From assembly GCF_041679265.1 (NCBI RefSeq), contig NZ_JBGFSM010000002.1, positions 124,001-188,000 of the forward strand: a stretch of DNA of 64,000 bases, written 5' to 3'. Positions 1-8,038 of this stretch are shown in pieces. This DNA is from Autumnicola sp041679265. GTDB taxonomy: Bacteria > Bacteroidota > Bacteroidia > Flavobacteriales > Flavobacteriaceae. Below the pieces are notes generated by a model that was given only the letters and a program-made list of their open reading frames with translations, was not told the origin of the DNA and did no database searches. A program made the position numbers and the translations under genes. Numbering within the stretch: the stretch's first letter is position 1; each line of letters begins with the position of its first letter.

Positions 1-1
1 T

Positions 2-424
2 TATTCGCCAGACAAAGGTGAGAACTGGGAAGTTTTTGAAACTCCGTTGCTTCAGGGAGAAGCGACCAAAGGAGGGTACAGTATGGATTTTTATGATGCT
101 GAAAACGGAATAATTGTAGGGGGTGATTATACGGCTCCTGAAGGAAATACAGGAAATAAAGCGATTACCAAAGATGGCGGCAAAACCTGGAAGCTTGTGG
201 CTGAAGGGGAGGAGCCGGGTTACAAAAGCGGAGTGCGGTATGTGCCAAATTCCGCCGGAAAAGAAATTATAGCTACTGGTTTTACAGGTGTTTCGTACAG
301 CAAAGATGGCGGGGAAAGCTGGAGTCAGATTTCCAGTGAAGGTTTTTATACCATACGTTTTATTGATGATTCCACGGCTTATGCGGCCGGTAAGGGAAGA
401 ATAGCGAAATTACATTTTAAATAG
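2..424 (+). CDS. BNR/YCF48-like repeat protein, 5'-truncated
   Basis: The reading frame is open from base 2, so the true start lies upstream of the window; only about 140 C-terminal residues are present. It contains at least two copies of a D-G-G-x-x-W turn (KDGGKTWKL and SKDGGESWSQ) and a third related one, DKGENWEVF, at the extreme left. Such turns mark BNR/YCF48-type beta-propeller blades, found in sialidase-like and photosystem assembly factor-like proteins. In flavobacteria these proteins are often exported and called 'oxidoreductase' or 'YCF48 family', with unknown role. The visible part holds no catalytic residues I can name and no C-terminal sorting domain. I infer a propeller-fold extracytoplasmic protein; its substrate is unknown. 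Confidence 0.7.
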   Translation, partial: YSPDKGENWEVFETPLLQGEATKGGYSMDFYDAENGIIVGGDYTAPEGNTGNKAITKDGGKTWKLVAEGEEPGYKSGVRYVPNSAGKEIIATGFTGVSYSKDGGESWSQISSEGFYTIRFIDDSTAYAAGKGRIAKLHFK

Positions 425-433
425 AACCGGTTT

Positions 434-472
434 AAAAAAAGTATTCCGGATGACAACAGCCACCCGGAATAC
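434..472 (-). terminator. Intrinsic terminator of the sigma-factor operon
   Basis: A perfect 9-bp inverted repeat (GTATTCCGG at 441-449, CCGGAATAC at 464-472) has a 14-nt loop and, read on the minus strand, is followed by seven T residues (434-440). It lies 42 bp downstream of the last gene of the minus-strand sigma/anti-sigma group. On the plus strand there is no T tract, so it probably does not terminate the BNR gene efficiently. Confidence 0.75.
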
Positions 473-513
473 AATTACTAACTAACTAACCAAAAAACTA
501 AATCTAAAATCTT

Positions 514-954
514 CTATTTACTGTTATTCTCTTGTTCGCTTCTTTTTCTTTCGCGATACTCTTTTATTAGTTTACGATGAAATTCATCTTCCAACCGGTG
601 CAATTTTATAATTTCTTTGGTAGAGAGAATTTCTTTTAGATCCTTGAAAAGCTGTTTTTTAATCACATACTCCTGCCTTTCAATATCTAAATACTCGTCC
701 AGTATTCTTTCTGCCTGTTCTTCATTTATGCATTCGGTATCCAGCAATTTTGTATCCTCTTCCTCATGCAGCTGTCTTCTTTTATTTTCATATTCTTCGT
801 AGATAGGCCAGAATTTTTGCGCAATTTTATTGCTCATATTTAATTCCTGGGTAATAAAGGCTGTTTTCAGGGCTTTAATCTGTTCCCTGTTGTCCTGCGC
901 ATTGGAGTGGCCAACGCAGAAAAAAATAAGAAAAACAAGTATAGATTTTTTCAT
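514..954 (-). CDS. Spy/CpxP-like periplasmic protein (ECF sigma-linked sensor family)
   Basis: A 146-residue protein with a signal peptide of about 19 residues ending at SNAQ. The mature part is charged and helical, with the Spy-like arrangement L-N-x-S followed by F-W-P-I-Y-E-E-Y and long Glu/Lys/Arg-rich helices. Related flavobacterial proteins are annotated as 'sensor of ECF-type sigma factor' or periplasmic heavy-metal sensor. Its start codon directly abuts the stop codon of the upstream membrane protein gene (0 bp gap), which points to co-translation. By analogy with Spy/CpxP it may bind misfolded proteins or ions in the periplasm and feed back on the sigma factor; that role is inferred from position and fold only. 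Confidence 0.7.
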   Translation of the reverse strand: MKKSILVFLIFFCVGHSNAQDNREQIKALKTAFITQELNMSNKIAQKFWPIYEEYENKRRQLHEEEDTKLLDTECINEEQAERILDEYLDIERQEYVIKKQLFKDLKEILSTKEIIKLHRLEDEFHRKLIKEYRERKRSEQENNSK

Positions 955-1476
955 TTAATAATCAAATATATAAGTAGGGTCCTCCACATGCTCATCAAGA
1001 TAATCTACAACAGCCCTGGAATTCACCTTCCTGAAATCGGCATCCTCAATAACATATCCATCTTCATATAAATAATTGGTAATTTCAGACTCCGGCATGT
1101 CCATATATCCTTCTTCTATGTAGTTTTCTATGGCAGACAATTCAAGGTTGTCCCAGGACGCTTTTGCGCTGTTTTCGTTAAAGAGGCCATAGAACAAAGA
1201 GATTAAAACTGCTGCAATCCCGGCAACATAATAAAGAGTCCTTCTGTCTATTAAAGAAATAACTCCTGTAGCTTCCTTCTCAGGAAGTTCTACATTAAAA
1301 TTTTCAAAGTAACGTTGCGGGGTCTTAAACCCACTGGAAATTTTTTCATTAAGAACAAAGGCTTCTTTGGAATCAGAAAATAAGCTATCCATGAGGTTCT
1401 GCTCCAGAGCCTCAAAATAATCTTCGGGAACTTTAAAGCCCGGTTTAGATTTGTGTGGTAGCTTGTTCGTTTTCAT
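955..1476 (-). CDS. Single-pass membrane protein, putative anti-sigma factor
   Basis: A 173-residue protein with one predicted transmembrane helix (about residues 81-99, YYVAGIAAVLISLFYGLF). The cytoplasmic N-terminal half holds an internal duplication of the form G-F-K-x-P-x-x-Y-F-E (near residues 13-22 and 49-58). The C-terminal half is acidic and would be periplasmic. The gene sits 32 bp downstream of an ECF sigma gene and abuts a Spy-like gene. This topology and position fit an anti-sigma factor, but I do not see a classical zinc anti-sigma motif (H-x3-C-x2-C), so the role is inferred. The duplicated F-x-x-P-x-x-Y-F box may be the sigma-binding element. Confidence 0.6.
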   Translation of the reverse strand: MKTNKLPHKSKPGFKVPEDYFEALEQNLMDSLFSDSKEAFVLNEKISSGFKTPQRYFENFNVELPEKEATGVISLIDRRTLYYVAGIAAVLISLFYGLFNENSAKASWDNLELSAIENYIEEGYMDMPESEITNYLYEDGYVIEDADFRKVNSRAVVDYLDEHVEDPTYIFDY

Positions 1477-1508
1477 TTGTTTATTTGACTTCTGTTTTTA
1501 CAAAAGGT

Positions 1509-2054
1509 TTAATTTGTTTTTAAAAATTCTTCAATTTTTTTGGCAGCAATATGGTAACTAGCTTTTAATGCGCCTTCGCTCGTTTCTAGAATTTCAGCCA
1601 TTTCCCTGTATTTTAGTTCTTCAAAATATTTCATATTAAAAACCTGTTGTTGTTTGGCGGGGAGACTGGCAATGGCCCTTTGCAGTTTTAATTCAATGTC
1701 GTTACCGTCAAAATACACATCACTTTGAAGATTTGAAATAAGCCGTTCCTGTAAATCTTCAGAGGTGATTTGAAGTTTTCTGGCTTTTTTATTGATGAAG
1801 GTGATCGCCTCGTTAGTGGCAATACGGTACATCCAGGAAAAAAGCCTGCTCTCTCCCTTAAAGTTACGGATATTTTTGAAGATTTTAATGAAGGTGTTCT
1901 GAAGAATATCATCTGTATCGTCATGGTTTTTCACCATATTCCTGATGTGCCAGTAAAGTCTTTCCTTATGTATTGATACAAGCTCTCTAAAAGCATCCTG
2001 GGCAGTAGCTTTATGTTTAAGGCGCTCTACTAATTCATTTTCAGACGTATCCAA
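1509..2054 (-). CDS. RNA polymerase ECF-type sigma factor (RpoE-like)
   Basis: A 181-residue sigma-70 family protein with region 2 (residues about 20-90; D-D-I-L-Q-N-T-F-I-K-I-F followed by F-S-W-M-Y-R-I-A-T-N-E) and region 4 (about 125-178; L-P-A-K-Q-Q-Q-V-F, then E-M-A-E-I-L-x-T-S-E-G-A-L-K). It would direct RNA polymerase to a stress-type regulon and be held by the membrane protein encoded next. The start is TTG: an in-frame TAA lies three codons upstream and no in-frame ATG or GTG comes before region 2. An uncommon start codon on a regulator may keep its level low. It is the first gene of a three-gene operon that ends at the hairpin near 434-472. Confidence 0.92.
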   Translation of the reverse strand: MDTSENELVERLKHKATAQDAFRELVSIHKERLYWHIRNMVKNHDDTDDILQNTFIKIFKNIRNFKGESRLFSWMYRIATNEAITFINKKARKLQITSEDLQERLISNLQSDVYFDGNDIELKLQRAIASLPAKQQQVFNMKYFEELKYREMAEILETSEGALKASYHIAAKKIEEFLKTN

Positions 2055-2223
2055 CTGCTTTTAATTTGCTGAACAATACAAGTTATGTTTTGCGGGCTTA
2101 AAGATATTTAAAAAATTACAGGCAGGATTATCTTCATCTTTCTTTGTTTGTAGGAAAATTATTTCAATTTTGACTTCAATTCAGGATAAAATGCTTTTTT
2201 TTCTGTTGAAATGCTATTTTTTC

Positions 2224-2253
2224 TTGGTGAAGTGGAATTAAGTTGTATATTTA
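2224..2253 (+). promoter_or_regulatory. Candidate Bacteroidota promoter (TTG-N19-TATATTTA)
   Basis: TTG at 2224-2226 and TATATTTA at 2246-2253 are 19 bp apart, close to the flavobacterial consensus TTG-N17-23-TAnnTTTG. No plus-strand gene follows; instead a strong hairpin terminator lies about 100 bp downstream, so this may drive a small RNA. Confidence 0.4.
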
Positions 2254-2257
2254 CAGC

Positions 2258-2384
2258 ATCAGAAATGATTTAATCTTTTTTTGCCCCAAAGATAAAATCG
2301 CATTAAAGATGTTGTTTTCATTAGCCCCAAGATGGAAATGACTATTATAAAAATGGATGAAACCTACTTTCATCCATTTTTTAT
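2258..2384 (+). ncRNA. Candidate small RNA of about 125 nt
   Basis: The interval lies in a 373-bp gene-free gap between two minus-strand operons. It is bounded on the left by a plausible promoter and on the right by a perfect 12-bp stem with a T-rich tail. Internally it carries two similar GCCCCAA(A)GAT segments (about 2283 and 2325), each flanked by short complementary arms (ATCTTT/AAAGAT, and TCATT/AATGA). No open reading frame with a credible start is present. I do not recognise the family. The alternative is that the hairpin only terminates the minus-strand ABC exporter gene and the promoter match is chance. Confidence 0.35.
2351..2384. terminator. Perfect 12-bp hairpin, probably bidirectional terminator
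   Basis: AAATGGATGAAA (2351-2362), loop CCTAC, TTTCATCCATTT (2368-2379) forms an uninterrupted 12-bp stem. On the plus strand it runs into TTTATTTG. On the minus strand it runs into TTATAAT, 49 bp past the ABC exporter stop codon, so it can end that operon as well. Confidence 0.7.
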
Positions 2385-2427
2385 TTGCTTAAACTTCAGT
2401 AACTTATCTTGTAGGAATTTACAACGA

Positions 2428-4257
2428 TTAGTCGAAGGATTGCATTTCCACTAATTTTCTATAATTGCCGTTTTGGGCAAGAAGTTCTTCGTGCTTCCCG
2501 GCTTCTACTATTTCTCCTTTTTGCATCACTACAATTTTGTCTGCATTCTGTATGGTGGATAACCTGTGCGCAATTACCACGGAAGTGCGATTTTTCATCA
2601 TGTTTTCCAGTGCCTTTTGTACTAGTTTCTCACTTTGGGTATCCAGGGCAGAGGTAGCTTCATCAAGAATCATGATGGGTGGATTTTTTAGTACTGCCCG
2701 GGCAATTGAAATTCTTTGTTTTTGCCCGCCGCTGAGTTTATTACCACTGTCTCCTATATTGGTATCCAGTTTTTGTGGCAGGTCTTTAACGAATTCCCAT
2801 GCATTGGCGACCTTAAGGGCGTCTATTATTTCGGCTTCGGTGGCGTCTTCTTTCCCCAGTCCAACATTGTTTCTGATGGTATCATTAAACAAAATGGAAT
2901 CCTGGGTAACCAGCCCCATGAGGTTTCTTAAGGAAGATTTTGTAATATCACGAATATCGATATCATCAATTTTTATTTGTCCTTCATTTACATCATAAAA
3001 CCTGGTGATAAGGTTGGCAATGGTAGATTTCCCACTTCCGGATTGCCCAACGAGAGCCACGGTTTCCCCAAAATTAACCTGCAAAGAAAAATTTTTTAGG
3101 ACTTTCTCTTCTTCATATTTAAATGAAATGTTTTCAATATGTATGTGGGAATCAAAGGACTTTTTGTGAAGAGCGTTGGGTTTATCCCTTATAATGCTTT
3201 TAGTTTCAATTATTTCCATAATCCGCTCTGCACTGGCATTGCCTTTTTGCACGCTGTAGGCTGCTTTTGAAATGGCTTTGGCAGGCGTAAGGATTTGATA
3301 AGTAAGTACTATAAACCCTATAAAAGTAGAGGCATCCATGGTTTGTTCTATTAATACCATATTTCCACCGTACCACAGGATAATGGTAATAACCACCACT
3401 CCCAGAAACTCACTCATGGGAGAAGCGAGGTTTTGCCTGTGCAATAAAGAATTAAGGATGCGGTTAAGCCTTCCTGTACTTTCCTGAAATTTACGCCTGA
3501 ACCTCTCTTCAGCATTAAATCCTTTAATAATTTTTAAACTGGAAAGGCTTTCTTCCACAAGAGAAAGAAAAGTGGCGTTTTCCTGCTGTGCACTGGTAGA
3601 TTTTGCCTTTAATTTTTTTCCTATAGAAGAGATTAGAAATCCTGAAATGGGCAGGAAAATGAATACAAATAAGGTAAGTTTGGGACTAATGGCAATCATA
3701 GCAACAAGGGCAAATATAAGTTGCAGCGGCTCCTTAATAAACATTTCCAGCATGCTTAGAAACGAAGACTGGATTTCCTGCACATCGCTGGTGATCCTGG
3801 ATATAAAATCACCTTTGCGTTTTTCAGAGAAAAAAGAAACCGGTAATTCCACAATTTTATCATATATCCTGTTCCTTATATCTTTTAACATCCCGTTCCT
3901 TAAGTTGGCAATAAAGTACATTGCCATATAATCAAAGATGTTTTTTAGCAGGAACAGCACAATAACCAGGACACAAATAGTGATTAAGGCTGAAATTTGT
4001 CCATATTCTTCTACCCGTTGGTTAAGGAAAAAATTCGCATAATCGCTCGCGAAATCTTTAAAAGTTTCTATTTCCCCATTCCAGTTGGGCTTCACCAGTA
4101 TTGGTTCTTCTTCCTGGAAAAGCACCTGTAGCATTGGGATAAAAGCCAAAAAAGAAAGGGTGCTGAAAATGGCGTAGAAAATATTGGAAATAATATTCAG
4201 GATCGCGAAACGCTTATATGGCTTCGCGAACTGAAGTACTTTTCTGAAATATGACAT
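2428..4257 (-). CDS. ABC exporter, fused membrane and ATPase domains (MsbA-like)
   Basis: A 609-residue half-transporter. Six membrane helices occupy about residues 15-330, with a coupling region typical of type IV (exporter) ABC proteins. The C-terminal ATPase has Walker A GQSGSGKST near residue 404, signature LSGGQKQR near 507, Walker B I-M-I-L-D-E-A-T-S-A-L-D, and switch His in V-I-A-H-R-L-S-T. Members of this family flip lipid A precursors, other lipids or drugs across the inner membrane as homodimers. The gene lies 12 bp after a phosphosugar mutase and downstream of an undecaprenyl-type glycosyltransferase, so export of a lipid-linked envelope component is a reasonable inference, but the substrate is not proven. 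Confidence 0.9.
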   Translation of the reverse strand: MSYFRKVLQFAKPYKRFAILNIISNIFYAIFSTLSFLAFIPMLQVLFQEEEPILVKPNWNGEIETFKDFASDYANFFLNQRVEEYGQISALITICVLVIVLFLLKNIFDYMAMYFIANLRNGMLKDIRNRIYDKIVELPVSFFSEKRKGDFISRITSDVQEIQSSFLSMLEMFIKEPLQLIFALVAMIAISPKLTLFVFIFLPISGFLISSIGKKLKAKSTSAQQENATFLSLVEESLSSLKIIKGFNAEERFRRKFQESTGRLNRILNSLLHRQNLASPMSEFLGVVVITIILWYGGNMVLIEQTMDASTFIGFIVLTYQILTPAKAISKAAYSVQKGNASAERIMEIIETKSIIRDKPNALHKKSFDSHIHIENISFKYEEEKVLKNFSLQVNFGETVALVGQSGSGKSTIANLITRFYDVNEGQIKIDDIDIRDITKSSLRNLMGLVTQDSILFNDTIRNNVGLGKEDATEAEIIDALKVANAWEFVKDLPQKLDTNIGDSGNKLSGGQKQRISIARAVLKNPPIMILDEATSALDTQSEKLVQKALENMMKNRTSVVIAHRLSTIQNADKIVVMQKGEIVEAGKHEELLAQNGNYRKLVEMQSFD

Positions 4258-4269
4258 AGTAGGAAGGGA

Positions 4270-6000
4270 TTAACCCAATTGCAGTTCTTTCTTAATTCTT
4301 GAAACTTTGTCGGCTAATTCCTGGTTAACTTTCGAATGATTTTCCACCTGGTCCAGATCTGCATTCACGCTAATGTAAAACTTGATCTTTGGCTCTGTTC
4401 CGCTGGGGCGGGCAGCGATTTTCGTACCACTTTCAGTGTAATAAATCAATACGTTGGATTTTGGAATATCTATTTTTGCTTCCGTATTATCCTGTAGGTT
4501 CCTGGCAACTGAAGCCTGATAATCTTCAATAAGCACCACTTTTTCACCATCGATTTCCTTCCAGGGATTTTCCCTTAGATCAACCAGCATTTTTTTAATT
4601 TCCTTTTCTCCCTCAATTCCTTTCTTCACCAGGGAAATAAGCTCTTCACGATATAGGCCATATTGGGTATATAGTTCTATTAATTTCTGATAAAAAGAAC
4701 TTCCTTCTTCTTTCATTTTTGCAGCGATCTCACAGGCAAGCAGGGTAGAGGTAACGGCATCTTTATCTCTTACAAAGTCTGAAACCATGTAGCCAAAGCT
4801 TTCCTCACCACCTCCTACAAAATCCAGATCAGGGTGATCTTTTATAAGTTTAGCAATCCATTTAAAACCGGTTAGCACCTCGTGGTATTGCACATCGTAA
4901 GCTTCCACGATATTTTTAAGCATGGGAGTGGAAACGATGGTAGAGGCTACAAATTCGTTGCCGTCCAGCTTATTTTCCTTTTTCCACTGTTCCAGTAAAA
5001 ACCACGTCATTACCAGCATGGTTTGATTGCCGTTGAGCAACGTCATGTTGCCTTTAAGGTCACGAACAGCTACTCCAAGGCGATCGCAATCAGGGTCTGT
5101 TCCTATCACGATATCTGCATTGTTTTTATCGGCAAGTTCCAGGGCCATTTTTAGCGCTTCAGGCTCTTCAGGATTGGGAGATTTTACCGTTGGAAAATTG
5201 CCGTCCGGTTCTTTTTGTTCCTGGACTATGTTTATATTTTTAAAACCAGCTTTTTCCAGCACATCCGGAACAAGGGTAATAGAAGTCCCGTGCAGGGAAG
5301 TGAAAACGATATTAAGTTTTTCTTTTGCGGAAGCAGAAGTATCAAAACTGCCATTTGTAACAGAAGCTTCAGTAAAAGCTTTATCCACTTCTGTATCTAT
5401 GGTATGTATGAGTTCTTTCCTGGCTTCAAAATTAATATCAGCATACTCGGTAGCATTAATAACTTCTACTAAATCCTTATCCTGTGGCGGTACCAGCTGG
5501 CCGCCATCCTGCCAGTAGACTTTATACCCGTTATATTCCGGTGGATTATGGCTGGCCGTAAGAACAATTCCGCAGTGACAATTAAGATGTTTTACCGCAA
5601 AAGACAATTCCGGCGTTGGGCGTAAATTTGAAAACAGGTAAACCTCTATTCCGTTAGCCGAAAAAACATCGGCAACCACCTGCGCCAGTTCTTTGCTGTT
5701 GTTCCTGCAGTCGTAGGCCACAGCAGCTTTGGGTTTCTCCCCGGAAAATTCTTTTTTCAAAAAGTCAGATAATCCCTGTGTATTTTTCCCGAGGGTGTAT
5801 TTATTGATCCTGTTGGTGCCAACGCCCATAATGCCACGCATCCCACCGGTACCAAATTCCAGGTCTTTGTAAAAGCTTTCTTCCAGTTCCTGCGGCTTGT
5901 TTTCCAGCAGGTGATTTATTTTATCTTTAGTCTCTTTGTCAAAAGTTCCGGTAAGCCAGGCTTCGGCTTTGGTGCGTATTTCAGGTTTTATCTGTGACAT
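4270..6000 (-). CDS. Phosphoglucomutase/phosphomannomutase
   Basis: An alpha-D-phosphohexomutase interconverting sugar 1- and 6-phosphates, about 576 residues and full length for the phosphoglucomutase-2-like group. Visible motifs: catalytic phosphoserine in T-A-S-H-N-P-P (Ser150), Mg-binding G-T-D-P-D-C-D-R (near 302), sugar-specificity loop G-G-G-E-E-S-F-G-Y, and phosphate-binding R-P-S-G-T-E-P-K-I-K near the C-terminus. I place the start at the ATG ending at 6000 (MSQIKPEIRT), the usual family start; another in-frame ATG is seven codons upstream. The gene is third in a minus-strand operon with DUF4199, GT2 and ABC exporter genes, and would supply activated hexose for envelope glycans. Confidence 0.92.
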   Translation of the reverse strand: MSQIKPEIRTKAEAWLTGTFDKETKDKINHLLENKPQELEESFYKDLEFGTGGMRGIMGVGTNRINKYTLGKNTQGLSDFLKKEFSGEKPKAAVAYDCRNNSKELAQVVADVFSANGIEVYLFSNLRPTPELSFAVKHLNCHCGIVLTASHNPPEYNGYKVYWQDGGQLVPPQDKDLVEVINATEYADINFEARKELIHTIDTEVDKAFTEASVTNGSFDTSASAKEKLNIVFTSLHGTSITLVPDVLEKAGFKNINIVQEQKEPDGNFPTVKSPNPEEPEALKMALELADKNNADIVIGTDPDCDRLGVAVRDLKGNMTLLNGNQTMLVMTWFLLEQWKKENKLDGNEFVASTIVSTPMLKNIVEAYDVQYHEVLTGFKWIAKLIKDHPDLDFVGGGEESFGYMVSDFVRDKDAVTSTLLACEIAAKMKEEGSSFYQKLIELYTQYGLYREELISLVKKGIEGEKEIKKMLVDLRENPWKEIDGEKVVLIEDYQASVARNLQDNTEAKIDIPKSNVLIYYTESGTKIAARPSGTEPKIKFYISVNADLDQVENHSKVNQELADKVSRIKKELQLG

Positions 6001-6035
6001 GTTTTTTCTATTTACAAACAAAAATAATGATGAAG

Positions 6036-6995
6036 TTAAAAATTTCCGGTGGTTTTATTAATTAAATAACGTTCTTTTTCTCTTTTAGACCTTAAGATAA
6101 GCTCGCCCAGAAAACCCGCAAGGAACAATTGGCTACCAATTATCATAACGGTAAGCGCAATATAAAACCACGGGTTGGAAGTAACCAAAACGTTGGGAAG
6201 CCCATGGTACAATTTATAAAGTTTGGATATGCCAATCCAGCCTGCAGAAATTAATCCGAAGATAAACATCAGCACTCCCAGCGCTCCAAAGAAGTGCATG
6301 GGACGCCTGCCAAATTTGGAAAGAAACCATATGCTTATAAGGTCCAGGAAACCATTAATAAAGCGTTCTACACCAAACTTTGTTTTGCCATACTTCCTGG
6401 CCTGGTGCTGAACTTCTTTTTCTGTAATTTTTATAAATCCTGAATTTTTAGCCAGTACGGGTATGTAGCGGTGCATTTCGCCATAAACATCAATGTTTTT
6501 AACCACTGCTTTACGATATGCCTTGAGGCCGCAGTTAAAATCATGCAGTTTCACGCCAGAAGTTTTTCTTGCCGCGGCGTTGAAAAGCTTGGAAGGTAGG
6601 TTTTTAGAAAGAATATTATCGTAGCGCTTCTTTTTCCATCCTGAAACAAGGTCGTATTGCTCTTCTTTTACCATCCGGTAAAGCTCGGGGATTTCTTCAG
6701 GATTATCCTGCAGGTCCGCATCCATGGTTATAATCACATCGCCCTGCGCCTGCAGGAAACCGGCGTGCAGTGCCTGGGATTTCCCGTAGTTGCGGTTAAA
6801 TTTTATGCCTTTTACAAACTGGTCATTTCGCGAAAGTGCTTCAATAGCATTCCAGGAGCCATCTGTACTACCATCATCAATAAAAATGATCTCATAGGAA
6901 AAGGAATTGGACCGTAAAACCTTTACGATCCAATTATATAATTCCACTATGGATTGTTCTTCATTTAGGAGAGGAATGACGATAGATAATTGCAT
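6036..6995 (-). CDS. Family 2 glycosyltransferase (DPM1/GtrB-like)
   Basis: A 319-residue enzyme with an N-terminal GT-A domain (residues 1-220: nucleotide-binding V-I-P-L-L-N-E-E, F-I-D-D-G-S-T-D-G-S, and metal-binding M-D-A-D-L-Q-D-N-P) and two C-terminal transmembrane helices (about 235-260 and 275-300). This layout is that of polyprenyl-phosphate glycosyltransferases, which move a sugar from a nucleotide donor to undecaprenyl phosphate on the inner face of the membrane. The DUF4199 gene ends 4 bp upstream and the phosphosugar mutase follows, consistent with sugar supply and lipid-linked transfer. The sugar is not deducible from sequence. Confidence 0.9.
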   Translation of the reverse strand: MQLSIVIPLLNEEQSIVELYNWIVKVLRSNSFSYEIIFIDDGSTDGSWNAIEALSRNDQFVKGIKFNRNYGKSQALHAGFLQAQGDVIITMDADLQDNPEEIPELYRMVKEEQYDLVSGWKKKRYDNILSKNLPSKLFNAAARKTSGVKLHDFNCGLKAYRKAVVKNIDVYGEMHRYIPVLAKNSGFIKITEKEVQHQARKYGKTKFGVERFINGFLDLISIWFLSKFGRRPMHFFGALGVLMFIFGLISAGWIGISKLYKLYHGLPNVLVTSNPWFYIALTVMIIGSQLFLAGFLGELILRSKREKERYLINKTTGNF

Positions 6996-6999
6996 AAAT

Positions 7000-7530
7000 T
7001 TATGCTTCGTATGGGTTCTTGTTCTTTTTGATAAGTCCTACTACCAATGCAATAAGAAAACCAAAGAAGATATTTCCAATGAGGGAAAAAGCTGTAATAA
7101 TCCAGGGAGAAGAAAATTTACCGGCCATTTCCATAGATTGATCAATTTGGCTCTGTGGCATATCTGGGAAACGTTCAATCATTTGCTCCCTTTGTAAATC
7201 CCCTAATTGTGTCATATAATCTGGCTCTATAACAAAAATAAGAAGTAATAACCATATCGCTCCAATAATTCCGCCTATTAAAGCTATTCCCACTCCTACC
7301 TTTAAAGCATCTTTTATTGAAAGATAGCCATTGTTTTCTTTCTTATATGCTTCCACCCCTAACCAGATAGTGCCGGCAAGAATCAGGAATCCAATAATAT
7401 TGTAGATAAAGCTGGGGCTAAGGTATGCATTGGTGACATACATGATTACCCCAAGAAGGATAGATATGACTCCAAGGATGGCTCCATAATTAAGAATAAT
7501 CTTTTTTGAATTTGCTGTTGAATTTTCCAT
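7000..7530 (-). CDS. DUF4199 family membrane protein
   Basis: A 176-residue protein with four hydrophobic segments (about residues 12-28, 39-56, 75-101 and 145-167). The third carries a Gly-rich stretch (G-V-G-I-A-L-I-G-G-I-I-G-A) typical of the DUF4199 family, which is widespread in Bacteroidota and has no established function. It is the first gene of the minus-strand operon that continues with GT2, phosphosugar mutase and ABC exporter genes; this order recurs in flavobacteria to my knowledge. A role in envelope lipid or glycan handling is suggested only by this neighbourhood. Confidence 0.85.
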   Translation of the reverse strand: MENSTANSKKIILNYGAILGVISILLGVIMYVTNAYLSPSFIYNIIGFLILAGTIWLGVEAYKKENNGYLSIKDALKVGVGIALIGGIIGAIWLLLLIFVIEPDYMTQLGDLQREQMIERFPDMPQSQIDQSMEMAGKFSSPWIITAFSLIGNIFFGFLIALVVGLIKKNKNPYEA

Positions 7531-7622
7531 GTTTTAAAAGATTGATTAGTTTTATGGAATATTGGTAAGCAAAGATAGTAAAACGTTACATACAGATATT
7601 TCAAAAAAGTTTCAAGATGTGC

Positions 7623-7652
7623 TTGTATTTATGTATGAAATGATTAAATTTG
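7623..7652 (+). promoter_or_regulatory. Promoter of rpmE2 (TTG-N19-TAAATTTG)
   Basis: TTG at 7623-7625 and TAAATTTG at 7645-7652, spaced 19 bp, match the flavobacterial primary-sigma consensus exactly. The predicted RNA would start near 7658, giving a leader of about 20 nt before the L31 start codon. Confidence 0.8.
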
Positions 7653-7679
7653 CACCTCGAAAAATAAAAGTTAAAAGCG

Positions 7680-7934
7680 ATGAAGCAGGGAATCCATCCG
7701 GAAAATTATAGATTAGTAGCGTTTAAAGATATGTCTAATGAAGATGTATTTTTAACAAAATCTACCGCCAAAACAAAGGAAACAATTGATATTGAGGGAA
7801 CAGAATATCCTTTGATAAAGTTGGAGATTTCAAGGACCTCTCACCCATACTATACCGGGAAGTCTAAACTTGTGGATAGTGCTGGTAGAATTGATAAATT
7901 CAAAAACAAATACGCGAAATTCAAGAAAAAATAA
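7680..7934 (+). CDS. rpmE2: 50S ribosomal protein L31, type B
   Basis: An 84-residue L31 of the zinc-free type B form. It begins M-K-Q-G-I-H-P-E-N-Y and has the family S-H-P-Y-Y-T-G and G-R-I-D-K-F-K-N-K-Y elements, with no C-x-x-C zinc pair. L31 bridges the large and small ribosomal subunits near the central protuberance. In many bacteria a C-minus paralogue is used when zinc is scarce, but in Bacteroidota the type B form is commonly the only one; no second copy is in this window. The gene is monocistronic, with its own consensus promoter and a hairpin terminator at 7961. Confidence 0.97.
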   Translation: MKQGIHPENYRLVAFKDMSNEDVFLTKSTAKTKETIDIEGTEYPLIKLEISRTSHPYYTGKSKLVDSAGRIDKFKNKYAKFKKK

Positions 7935-7960
7935 TTTTTTCCTGAGTTTTAACAATATAT

Positions 7961-7987
7961 AAGGCGGTCCGTAAGGCTGCCTTTTTT
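7961..7987 (+). terminator. rpmE2 terminator
   Basis: AAGGCGGTCC / GGCTGCCTT forms about 9 pairs (two G-T wobbles) around a short GTAA-containing loop, followed by TTTTTATTTT. It lies 26 bp after the L31 stop codon. Confidence 0.75.
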
Positions 7988-8038
7988 ATTTTACACTTCT
8001 TCAGGTTTATCTTTACATCTTCTAAATTTTAGCTGAAA

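Noticed and set aside
617..802. Serine-rich 61-codon plus-strand frame
   Set aside because: It is the complement of Glu/Lys-rich helices of the Spy-like protein and has no signal of its own.
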